DNA from: Chondrocystis sp. NIES-4102
GTDB taxonomy: Bacteria; Cyanobacteriota; Cyanobacteriia; Cyanobacteriales; Xenococcaceae
Assembly: GCA_002368355.1 (NCBI GenBank)
Contig: AP018281.1
Coordinates: forward strand, 3,658,001 to 3,722,000
DNA length: 64,000 bases
Direction of reading: 5' to 3'
The position numbers were made by a program, and so were the translations under genes. Below are positions 1 to 8,132 of this stretch, in pieces. The notes under the pieces were generated by a model, which saw only the letters and a list, made by a program, of their open reading frames with translations, was not told the DNA's origin and did no database searches. Position 1 is the first letter of the stretch; each line of letters starts with the position of its first letter.

Positions 1-131
1 TCCTGCTCAAGCAGTTTAATTTGATACTAGACCTAAAAAGGTATTTATGTTTGTATTGGTATTGCAAAGGGGAGTCATGGCTAGCCGTATATGAAAGATC
101 AGTTACCTAATGTTTGTGAGGAACAATAATT

Positions 132-2024
132 GTGAGATTCCACTGGCTATTATTTGGTTTTCTAGGTGTTTTTCTGTTTTCTTCTCCTGCTAGGGCAGGG
201 AAAATTGTATCTTGGGAATTTGAACAGCAAGACAATAAATTGGTTTTTGAAACCGATGAAGGAGTGCAACCTGATGCAGAATTACTTAGCAATCCAACTC
301 GTTTAGTAATTGATTTGCCAGGCATAAGTTTAGACAGAGAAACTATTAAAGAAAGTTATCAGGGATCTATTACAGGTTTTCGGATTGGACAATCAGAACC
401 AGATACTTCTCGTATTGTAGTAGAATTAGCCCCAGGCTATACTATCGACCCCGATGACGTTGAATTTAAGGAAAAGTCAGCTAAAGAGTGGACTGTAGAA
501 CTACCAAAACCTAAAGTTGCTCGCTTTGCTGGATCTGATAATGATGATGACGAAGTGGTGAAGTTGGATGTTCCTGAAGTAGATCTTCCTGATGCTTTAC
601 CTAGAGTGGAGACAGTAGCATTAGAAGATTCTGATACTCAAGAGGCATCAACTAATAATAATATTATCGATTCTCCTTACATTAGAGCTACTAAGAATGG
701 CTTTTTTATTGCAATTGATGGCAATCGTGAAATCAAAATAGATTCAGAAAGAGATGGCGATCGCATTAAGTTTTTGATTGAGGGTGTTACTCTTCCTGCT
801 GATTTGGATTCTCAGTCAATAGCAATTAATCAGTATGGTGTATCTACTATTGAATTTGAGCAACTTGATGATTCCCAAGCCCTGATGAGTCTTGAGGTGA
901 AAGAAGATAGTCCCGATTGGTTAGCAACTTTTAGTCGCATTAACGGCTTATTATTATTGCCTAAGGGTGAACTACCTAACACCACAACTGCTATATCTAT
1001 TCCTAAGACTGATTCAACCTCAACTTCTAATGATTCAGAATCTCTCATACAATCTTTAGATAAAAGCGAACTTAGTGTAATCGACAAAATTGAATTAGCA
1101 GATGATGATACTAATCTTTTAGTTCACGCCAAGACGCAATTATCGGCAGTAACTTCTAGATCTAGCAATGGTATTTATCAGATTATTATTGATGATGCAG
1201 AGCTTGCCGAGGATTTTCAGGGCCCAGAATTAACGGTGAGTAGTCCTATTTCTGAACTCAAAGTACGTCAAGAAGACACGACAGTTGTTTTAGAAGTTAC
1301 AACTCGTTTGAGATATCGCCTAGGACAGTTAAATACAGAAGAAACAGCACTCGCTCTACCGATTGAAGTAGGTATTGCTCCTCCTCCAGCTAGTGATGCT
1401 CCCCTACTCCCCCCAGGTTTTGATAAAGAACCTAAACTAAAACCAATTCCTGCAGTAACTGCTGCTACTATCCCTAACACCCGACCAAGAGTCATTATTG
1501 ATCCAGGACATGGTGGTTATGATGCTGGGGCAATTGGCATCGGCGGTTTGAAGGAAAAAGATGTGATTTTCCCTATTTCCCTAGATGTTGCCGAAATTCT
1601 CAAAGAACAGGGAATAGAAGTAATTATGACCAGAGATACTGATGACTTTATTAGTCTTGAAGGTCGTACTGATATGGCAAATGATCTCGATGCGGATTTA
1701 TTTGTCAGTATTCACGCTAACGCTATTAGCATGAGTAGACCTGATGTTAGTGGTTTAGAGACTTACTACTATCAAAGTGGTCGTCGTTTAGCAGAAATTA
1801 TTCACTGGAGTATTTTAAATGGAGTCAACATTCAAGATAGGGGTATTCGCCGAGCCAGATTTTTTGTACTCAGACATTCAACCATGCCCGCCGTGTTGGT
1901 CGAAGTAGGATTTGTTACTGGGACTGATGATGCTTCACGACTTAAAGATCCCGCTCATCGTCGTCAAATGGCAGAAGCGATCGCCAGAGGCGTAATCGAG
2001 TATATTAAACAAAATAATCTCTAA
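132..2024 (+). CDS. amiC: N-acetylmuramoyl-L-alanine amidase with AMIN domains
   Basis: Zinc amidase that cleaves the peptide stem from glycan strands in the periplasm; in cyanobacteria this family separates daughter cells or perforates septa. The 630-residue protein starts at GTG and opens with a signal peptide ending near ARA (about residue 22). An AMIN domain follows (about 24-125), then a second AMIN-like region (about 330-400), a proline-rich linker and a C-terminal Amidase_3 domain (about 450-625). Zinc and catalytic residues are visible: His460 in DPGHGG, a Glu in LKEKDV, His528 in SIHANA and Glu591 in VEVGF. It is followed by murI 98 bases downstream, a peptidoglycan neighbourhood. 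The AmiC assignment over other amidase paralogues rests on the AMIN plus Amidase_3 layout. Confidence 0.9.
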   Translation: MRFHWLLFGFLGVFLFSSPARAGKIVSWEFEQQDNKLVFETDEGVQPDAELLSNPTRLVIDLPGISLDRETIKESYQGSITGFRIGQSEPDTSRIVVELAPGYTIDPDDVEFKEKSAKEWTVELPKPKVARFAGSDNDDDEVVKLDVPEVDLPDALPRVETVALEDSDTQEASTNNNIIDSPYIRATKNGFFIAIDGNREIKIDSERDGDRIKFLIEGVTLPADLDSQSIAINQYGVSTIEFEQLDDSQALMSLEVKEDSPDWLATFSRINGLLLLPKGELPNTTTAISIPKTDSTSTSNDSESLIQSLDKSELSVIDKIELADDDTNLLVHAKTQLSAVTSRSSNGIYQIIIDDAELAEDFQGPELTVSSPISELKVRQEDTTVVLEVTTRLRYRLGQLNTEETALALPIEVGIAPPPASDAPLLPPGFDKEPKLKPIPAVTAATIPNTRPRVIIDPGHGGYDAGAIGIGGLKEKDVIFPISLDVAEILKEQGIEVIMTRDTDDFISLEGRTDMANDLDADLFVSIHANAISMSRPDVSGLETYYYQSGRRLAEIIHWSILNGVNIQDRGIRRARFFVLRHSTMPAVLVEVGFVTGTDDASRLKDPAHRRQMAEAIARGVIEYIKQNNL

Positions 2025-2122
2025 TTTTTAAGTATTTATACTGTACTTAATTTACTAATCTCAGGATTGGTTATGAGAAGACCAAAATGTAATTATCTCA
2101 AGATCTAAATTTAAAATTAAAG

Positions 2123-2959
2123 ATGAAACATTCAAATTGGCGTATTGGCTTGTTTGATAGCGGTGTAGGCGGATTAACAGTATTAAGGGAAATGTATCGC
2201 CAAATGCCCACCGAATCATTACTCTATTTTGCTGATTCTGCTCGTTTACCCTATGGAACGCGATCGCAGCCAGAAATTCTTCAATTTGTGCGTGAAATCC
2301 TAGATTGGATGTGTACCCAAAAAGTCAAAATGATTATCATGGCTTGTAATACTAGTTCTGCCCTAGCATTAGAAATAGTTAGGCAAGAATATGATATTCC
2401 TATCTTAGGGGTAATTCTTTCAGGAGCTAAAGCTGCAGTCAAAGATGGTCAACGTATCGGTGTAATTTCCACTCAAGCTACTGCTAAAAGTCACGCTTAT
2501 CGCCAAGCAATAAGAGAAATCAACCCACGAACTCAAGTGTGGGAAGTTCCTTGTCCTAAATTTGTTCACCTAATAGAACAAAATCTCTTATATACCGAAT
2601 ATACTCAACAAGTAGCTCAAGAATATTTACAACCACTTATTAAAAAAAATATTGATACTCTTGTCTATGGTTGTACTCATTATAGACACCTAGATAAAAC
2701 TATTCGCTCTCTTTTGCCTAGTTCTGTAAAAATCATTGATCCTGCTGAACATATTGTGGTAGCAGCAGCCAAAGAATTATCTTTATTAGGATTACGTAAT
2801 AACGGGTTTTCTGTACCTACTAGTTTTTATGTTAGCGGTTCTCCTCAACAATTTGCGAGCTTATCCCAACAATGGCTTGGGTATTATCCCCATGTAATAC
2901 AAGTTCCTATGAAAGAACCATCATCAGCAGAAATGATGGCCCTCAACCCAGTTGATTAA
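2123..2959 (+). CDS. murI: Glutamate racemase
   Basis: Cytosolic enzyme that interconverts L- and D-glutamate, supplying D-Glu for peptidoglycan. It has 278 residues, normal for the family. The N-terminal FDSGVGGLTV motif and both catalytic cysteines are present: Cys75 in ACNTSSA and Cys184 in GCTHY, with the partner His186. The ATG start gives the usual short N-terminus before the DSG motif. It follows the amidase on the same strand, and sds comes next, an order I recognise from other cyanobacteria. No unusual features seen. Confidence 0.95.
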   Translation: MKHSNWRIGLFDSGVGGLTVLREMYRQMPTESLLYFADSARLPYGTRSQPEILQFVREILDWMCTQKVKMIIMACNTSSALALEIVRQEYDIPILGVILSGAKAAVKDGQRIGVISTQATAKSHAYRQAIREINPRTQVWEVPCPKFVHLIEQNLLYTEYTQQVAQEYLQPLIKKNIDTLVYGCTHYRHLDKTIRSLLPSSVKIIDPAEHIVVAAAKELSLLGLRNNGFSVPTSFYVSGSPQQFASLSQQWLGYYPHVIQVPMKEPSSAEMMALNPVD

Positions 2960-2992
2960 AAAATTATTACGTTATTTTAATCGAGCAATATT

Positions 2993-3151
2993 TTACGGAG
3001 TTTGGATTTTGTTCCTTCTCTGTTTAGAAGTGTTACTTACTATCGTGCTTCCTGGTTTTTGCATTTCGGCTATTTTTAACAAACCATAAATACACAAAAG
3101 ATAAATAGCAGCCAGAAATAAAATAAAAACGGGTAGATTAACGGGATTCAT
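2993..3151 (-). CDS. Possible small single-span membrane protein
   Basis: A 52-codon frame opposite to its neighbours starts at ATG. One hydrophobic segment (residues 4-25, LPVFILFLAAIYLLCIYGLL) is followed by a basic polar tail (KQRRNK). This is the shape of many small thylakoid or plasma-membrane subunits, but I do not recognise the family. No convincing Shine-Dalgarno lies upstream, and it sits in a long gap between murI and sds, so it could be chance. Conservation in relatives would decide. Confidence 0.3.
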   Translation of the reverse strand: MNPVNLPVFILFLAAIYLLCIYGLLKIAEMQKPGSTIVSNTSKQRRNKIQTP

Positions 3152-3929
3152 CGGCTAGTCTCAAGGGAGATTAATTTAATTTTATTAATTGGGATATCAG
3201 ATACAAATTAGTACGCCATGCTACTACAAAATCTACTGTAGTTTTTTGGAGATATTTCCTAAATTGGAAATACGCCAGAGGCAGCAGATTCTGAATCGGC
3301 AGCATTAATTTCTAAACATGAAGCTTAGTAATTTTGGTATTATGTTCCGAACCTAACTCCTCACGCCATAAACTAGTTTTTATATTGTCTAGTTATTACA
3401 ATCAACTAAGATGCTTAAATAGACAGCAAAACCAGTAATATCTTGTATTTATTTTTTTATGAATATATTAAGAAGACAAATTCCCAATATATCAAGCTAT
3501 ATTTTCTAAAATTAAGGAAATTAGCAAACTGCAAGTCACTGTATGGGTGTGACATTAAAGTTTACTAAAAACCCTAAGACGAACAAATTTGGGTCAATTT
3601 CTATATCAGCTATAGAACTTAGCTTAAAAACATAATTAAGTAGCATTGTCCCTGCCATAAATATCAGGTAATTGCTACTAGTACTTTAAGCTTATTTTAC
3701 CTATCCCCAACTACTGTCTTAGATACCGTTAATTTTTTCCAAAATCTTATTATCTAGAATAACATAATTTCTTTAAATACTGATAAAGCTATGATTATCA
3801 ATCAATTTGCCACAATTTTCATAAGTACTTAGGCAGTTTATTGTTGGCTATTAGCTTCGCTTCCCTTAAAATAAGTACAATAATATGTAAAGTTTCTTAA
3901 ATAAAGTAATTGCCAGAATTGGCTTAACA
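3152..3929. other. Gene-poor spacer upstream of sds
   Basis: About 780 AT-rich bases with no supportable gene. A segment near 3351-3366 (AACTCCTCACGC) partly resembles the unpaired core of the cyanobacterial sRNA Yfr1, but lacks the flanking stem-loops. The promoter of sds must lie in the right-hand part, but no clear box can be assigned. Confidence 0.5.
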
Positions 3930-4904
3930 ATGACATCTTCTACTACCTCTTTATTAGCACCCGTTGAAAATGATCTGCAAATTTTGACAGATAATCTCAA
4001 ACAACTGATTAGTGCGCGTCATCCAATTTTAGGAGCTGCTGCCGAACACTTATTTGAGGCTGGAGGTAAACGTATTAGACCAGCGATTGTTCTGTTGGTC
4101 TCGCGGGCAACCATGCCTAATCATGAATTAACCCCTCGTCATCGCCGTTTAGCAGAAATCACAGAAATGATTCATACGGCAAGTTTGGTACATGATGATG
4201 TAGTAGACGAAGCAGATTTACGCCGTAACGTGGAAACAGTTAATAGTTTGTTTGGTGACAAAATAGCTGTATTAGCAGGGGATTTTCTTTTTGCTCAATC
4301 ATCTTGGTATCTAGCTAATCTCGATAATCTACAAGTAGTTAAACTGCTATCGGAGGTTATTAGGGATTTCGCGGAAGGGGAAATAATTCAAAGTATTAAT
4401 CGTTTTGACATCGACGCTTCTATTGATTCTTATTTAGATAAGACCTACTATAAAACTGCTTCGTTAATGGCAAATAGTGCTAAAGCTGCTGCTATCTTGA
4501 GCGATGCTGATAGTAGTGTAGTAGAAAATCTATATAGTTATGGTCGTAATTTAGGTCTGGCTTTTCAAATTGTAGATGACATTCTCGATTTTACTGGTTC
4601 TGCTGAAGTATTAGGTAAACCAGCAGGATTAGATTTAGCTAGTGGTAAGTTAACTTCCCCTGTATTTTATGCCATAAAACAAGAACCACACTTAGAAGTA
4701 TTGATAGAAAGAAAATTTTCTGACCCTGAAGACCTAGATAAGGCTTTAGAATTGATTAGAAGTACTGATGGAATTGAACAAGCACGTCAACTTGCTAAAA
4801 ATCTTGCCCATCAAGCTGCGCAATGTATAACTTGTCTTAAGCCTTCAGACTCCAAAGATGCTTTGCATGATTTAACTGATTATGCTGTTAGTCGTTTGTA
4901 TTAA
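3930..4904 (+). CDS. sds: Solanesyl (all-trans polyprenyl) diphosphate synthase
   Basis: Condenses isopentenyl diphosphate units into the C45 side chain for plastoquinone. The 324-residue protein carries both aspartate-rich motifs of trans-prenyltransferases: DDVVDEADLRR near residue 90 and DDILDF near 212, plus GGKRIRP near the N-terminus for IPP binding. Length and motifs fit the long-chain class rather than GGPP synthase (CrtE). It is isolated by long spacers on both sides, so it is probably transcribed alone. Exact chain length cannot be read from sequence. Confidence 0.9.
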   Translation: MTSSTTSLLAPVENDLQILTDNLKQLISARHPILGAAAEHLFEAGGKRIRPAIVLLVSRATMPNHELTPRHRRLAEITEMIHTASLVHDDVVDEADLRRNVETVNSLFGDKIAVLAGDFLFAQSSWYLANLDNLQVVKLLSEVIRDFAEGEIIQSINRFDIDASIDSYLDKTYYKTASLMANSAKAAAILSDADSSVVENLYSYGRNLGLAFQIVDDILDFTGSAEVLGKPAGLDLASGKLTSPVFYAIKQEPHLEVLIERKFSDPEDLDKALELIRSTDGIEQARQLAKNLAHQAAQCITCLKPSDSKDALHDLTDYAVSRLY

Positions 4905-5166
4905 TTTTTAATAATTATATGGTTGAGGTTAATACGGATCAAGTATTGATTAAAACAGATAAAAAAACCTTATAGTCAATAGTCAGCACAAAAAGTGTCC
5001 ACTAAAAGTCAGTAAAATAGTGTCTCACAACTGATTTTGAAAAATTTAGGATATGCTGGTGGAGTAATAGCTGCTAACAAAATTATTATTAGCTTAAATA
5101 GCAGCTTTTGAGGAATACACTTTCTCATAAACATCTTTATCAGACAAAGCCTTATAGGTATTTTGA

Positions 5167-6771
5167 ATGAGCTATTGCCTAAATCCATCCTGTCCCAAGC
5201 CTGTTAATAATCCCAAAGCTAAAGTATGTCAAGCTTGTGGGTCTAAACTACTATTACATGGTCGTTATCACTTAATCAAGGGACTCGGCAAAGGCGGTTT
5301 TGGGCAGACTTTTTTAGCTGCCGATTTAGGACTTCCTGGTAATCCTTTGTGTGTTATTAAACAATTAAGACCTAATACAGATAATCCTAATTTTCTGTCG
5401 ATGGCGAGAGAATTATTTGAAAGAGAAGCAAGAACTCTCGGTAGAGTAGGTAATCATCCTCAGATACCTAGACTATTAGACTATTTTGAAGATCGCCAGC
5501 AATTTTATCTAATTCAGGAATTTGTCAAAGGGGATAACTTGCAGCAGGAAATTAAGAAAAATGGCGTTTTGAATGAAGAGAAAGCCCGCCAAGTACTCAA
5601 GGAAATTTTAATAATCCTCAGAGATATTCATGCGCAAAAAGTTATTCACCGAGACATCAAACCTGCCAACATTATTCGTCGCGAAATAGATAATAAATTG
5701 GTTTTAATTGACTTTGGTGTAGTGAAAAATCAGGTAGATACTGGGGGAGCAGCAGGATCTGAGCAAACAGCCCTCACAGCATTTGCTGTTGGCACTCCTG
5801 GTTTTGCCCCTCCTGAACAGTTGGCGATGCGCCCTGTATATTCTAGTGATGTTTATGCTTTAGGTGTTACCTGTATGTATTTAATGACGGGGAAAGCACC
5901 AAAAAATATGGATTGTGATCCGATTACAGGTGATATTGACTGGTTTAAGAATGTCACAATTAGTAAGAGTTTTGCAGAAATTTTGACTAAAATGCTGGAA
6001 ATAGCTATTAAAAATCGCTATAAAACTGCTCAGGAAGCATTGCAAGCATTGGAGATAGAGCCTCACGTGGAGAGTTTATCGGAAAGTATGCTGATGGGCT
6101 ATCCTGGTATGGATAATAATAGTAATACTCCTCCTAATAATACTGTTTCTAGCCGTAGTAATATGGGTGCTGCTCCTAGAAATTCACCTTTTAGTTCTCG
6201 TAGCGATAATAGAACACCTCCAAGTGTTAGTAGCCGTACGGCTTCTCGCTATCCTCGCAATAGTTATGCCCCCAGTAATCAAAGGAATAGGAATAACCAA
6301 GCTTCAGAGGAGAAAAAGCCGAAAACTCCAACAAAACCTATAAAATTGTCTGCTCAAGAGGTAATCAATTTTTATAATTCTGGCAGAAAGGATTTTGGGT
6401 TGAAAGATATGAGTATGCAGGATTTACAAAAAGCTGAGTTATCAGAGGCTAAATTTTACGACTCTAAGTTGATCAAAATTAATTTGCAAGGTGCTGACTT
6501 AACTAGGTCAAATTTCGCTCAATGTGATCTGCGTCAGGCAATGTTAAGGAACGCTAACTTTACCAAAGCTTTTTTTAATAGTTCTAATCTAGAAGGTGCG
6601 GATCTAAGAGGAGCAAATTTGAGTGAGACTAATTTTAAAGATACCAAATTGAAAGGTGCTAATCTTTGTGGCGCAAATTTAAGTAATAGTAATTTGACTC
6701 AAGAACAATTAGAAGAGGTTAAGACGAATTGGATGACTACTATGCCGACTGGGAAGCGAGGATTTTGGTAA
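5167..6771 (+). CDS. Ser/Thr protein kinase with zinc-ribbon and pentapeptide repeats (SpkB-like)
   Basis: Eukaryotic-type protein kinase. An N-terminal zinc-ribbon motif (Cys4, Cys9, Cys21, Cys24) precedes a complete kinase domain: glycine loop GKGGFG (41-46), Lys65, HRDIKPAN with catalytic Asp163, DFG at 182-184, and GTPGFAPPE in the activation segment. A Ser/Asn/Pro-rich linker (about 315-395) leads to a C-terminal run of pentapeptide repeats (about 430-515, A(D/N)LxxA pattern). This Cys-motif, kinase, pentapeptide order is that of Synechocystis SpkB, linked to oxidative stress. The substrate is unknown. The gene stands alone, convergent with pipY. Confidence 0.85.
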   Translation: MSYCLNPSCPKPVNNPKAKVCQACGSKLLLHGRYHLIKGLGKGGFGQTFLAADLGLPGNPLCVIKQLRPNTDNPNFLSMARELFEREARTLGRVGNHPQIPRLLDYFEDRQQFYLIQEFVKGDNLQQEIKKNGVLNEEKARQVLKEILIILRDIHAQKVIHRDIKPANIIRREIDNKLVLIDFGVVKNQVDTGGAAGSEQTALTAFAVGTPGFAPPEQLAMRPVYSSDVYALGVTCMYLMTGKAPKNMDCDPITGDIDWFKNVTISKSFAEILTKMLEIAIKNRYKTAQEALQALEIEPHVESLSESMLMGYPGMDNNSNTPPNNTVSSRSNMGAAPRNSPFSSRSDNRTPPSVSSRTASRYPRNSYAPSNQRNRNNQASEEKKPKTPTKPIKLSAQEVINFYNSGRKDFGLKDMSMQDLQKAELSEAKFYDSKLIKINLQGADLTRSNFAQCDLRQAMLRNANFTKAFFNSSNLEGADLRGANLSETNFKDTKLKGANLCGANLSNSNLTQEQLEEVKTNWMTTMPTGKRGFW

Positions 6772-6818
6772 ATTTAAGGCAATAAGAAGAAAAGCAAATT
6801 TTTAGGCTTTGATTTCAA

Positions 6819-7493
6819 TTAATTAGTTTGTCGTTGACCAAAAATTGTTCTACCTAAACGAATCATGGTTGTCCCAGCCTTAATTGCTTGTAAATAATCA
6901 TCAGACATTCCCATAGATAGTTCCTGCATGGTTAAATTAGGATAGTTCTTTTGTTTGATTGTAACGGCGAGTTGCCCAATTGTCTCAAATGCTTGGAAAG
7001 TTTCTTTATCAGATAAACCAAAAGGCAAAATTGTCATCAATCCCTGAATATTTAAATGTTGACATTGGCTTAAAGAAGTTAAATCTGTTAATAAATCTTG
7101 AGGTTGCCATCCATATTTATTTGGATCTATTAAAGGTTTTACCTGAAGAAAAATCTTAGGTGTACGATTTAACTCTTGTGCTAGTTTATTTAATCGTTGT
7201 GCAATGGGTAAACTATCAACAGAATGAATCCAATCAAAATGTTCAATAATTTTTTTTGCTTTATTTTTTTGAATATGTCCGATAAAATGCCAATTGATAT
7301 CAGTTAAATCTATTAATTGTTCCTGTTTAATTACAGCTTCTTGTAAACGGTTTTCACCAAAATCTCTGATTCCAACTTGATATGCTTCTCGCATTGCTTC
7401 TATAGGAACTTGTTTACTGATAGCAATTAATTTGACATTTGCAGGTATTTGTTGCTGAATGTGAATAATTTTATCTGAGATAGAGCCTGTCAT
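6819..7493 (-). CDS. pipY: YggS/COG0325-family PLP-binding protein PipY
   Basis: Fold-type III pyridoxal-phosphate protein involved in vitamin B6 and amino-acid homeostasis; no catalytic activity is established for the family. It has 224 residues, normal for YggS. The PLP lysine is Lys27 in IAISKQVP, and the GENRLQEA, IGHIQKNK, HSVDS and LSMGMSDD family blocks are all present. It lies 30 bases downstream of pipX on the same strand, the conserved cyanobacterial pipX-pipY operon, which supports the PipY name over a generic YggS. Confidence 0.93.
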   Translation of the reverse strand: MTGSISDKIIHIQQQIPANVKLIAISKQVPIEAMREAYQVGIRDFGENRLQEAVIKQEQLIDLTDINWHFIGHIQKNKAKKIIEHFDWIHSVDSLPIAQRLNKLAQELNRTPKIFLQVKPLIDPNKYGWQPQDLLTDLTSLSQCQHLNIQGLMTILPFGLSDKETFQAFETIGQLAVTIKQKNYPNLTMQELSMGMSDDYLQAIKAGTTMIRLGRTIFGQRQTN

Positions 7494-7523
7494 TAAGTTG
7501 ATAAAAATCTAAGATAAATAATA

Positions 7524-7817
7524 TTAAAGAAAAGTACGTTGATATACTGCTTGTAGTTGTCGATGTTTTTCCATTTCACGGTCTAGTAATAGTCTCCTTA
7601 ACAAAGCTTCGATTAACAGGCGAGCTTCTGTACGACTTATAGGATCAAATGATAGGGAATTAATGTTAGTTGTAACAGTAAAAAATAAGCGTTGAGCGTA
7701 GAGGGTAGTAAATAATTCTTGATTATCCTTGAGTAGACATATTCTGTAGAGAAGTCCGAAAGTAGGATGGTTTAAATAAATCTCATTAGGTTGATTTTCA
7801 TTGGGTTTATTATTCAC
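7524..7817 (-). CDS. pipX: PII-interacting protein X (NtcA co-activator)
   Basis: Small cyanobacterial regulator that binds PII (GlnB) or the transcription factor NtcA depending on 2-oxoglutarate, linking nitrogen and carbon status to transcription. The 97-residue protein has the characteristic core YLNHPTFGLLYRICL and LFTTLYAQRLFF (tudor-like domain), then two C-terminal helices. It is slightly longer than the usual ~90 residues because of an Asn/Pro-rich N-terminus. It is first in an operon with pipY. Confidence 0.95.
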   Translation of the reverse strand: MNNKPNENQPNEIYLNHPTFGLLYRICLLKDNQELFTTLYAQRLFFTVTTNINSLSFDPISRTEARLLIEALLRRLLLDREMEKHRQLQAVYQRTFL

Positions 7818-8016
7818 TCTGTAATTCTATTATTTTTGAATAGATGCCATAAATATTCTAAAGATTATATAGCAATCCTAAATGATCTGAGAGAATTTAT
7901 TTCGGGTGCTGAGGGAATATGGAGGTTAATAAATTGATTGGCAATTAAATTGTTATATGCTCAATTGCTCATAAATACATTCAAGTCAGGACTAATGAGC
8001 ATTTAGGCTTAAATTA

Positions 8017-8074
8017 AAACTATATATAGAGTGGGATATAGGAAAATTTATCTATAAGACGCTATATATAGTAA
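8017..8074 (+). promoter_or_regulatory. Tandem NrdR boxes upstream of nrdJ
   Basis: Two identical perfect 10-base palindromes CTATATATAG lie at 8020-8029 and 8062-8071, exactly 42 bases apart, about four DNA turns. They match the core of the known NrdR box (acaCwAtATaTwGtgt), and NrdR typically binds paired boxes spaced by whole turns ahead of ribonucleotide reductase genes. The second core ends 61 bases before the nrdJ start. Binding by NrdR is inferred; its gene is not in this window. Confidence 0.75.
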
Positions 8075-8132
8075 AACTTAAGCTATAGTAGAAAACCAGA
8101 CTAGTAAAAATTGTTTCAGTCTCACGTAATAT

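Noticed and set aside
3351-3366. Partial match to the Yfr1 sRNA core (ACTCCTCACGC)
   Set aside because: One base differs from the core, the flanking stem-loops and terminator are absent, and Yfr1 usually lies near trxA, which is not here.
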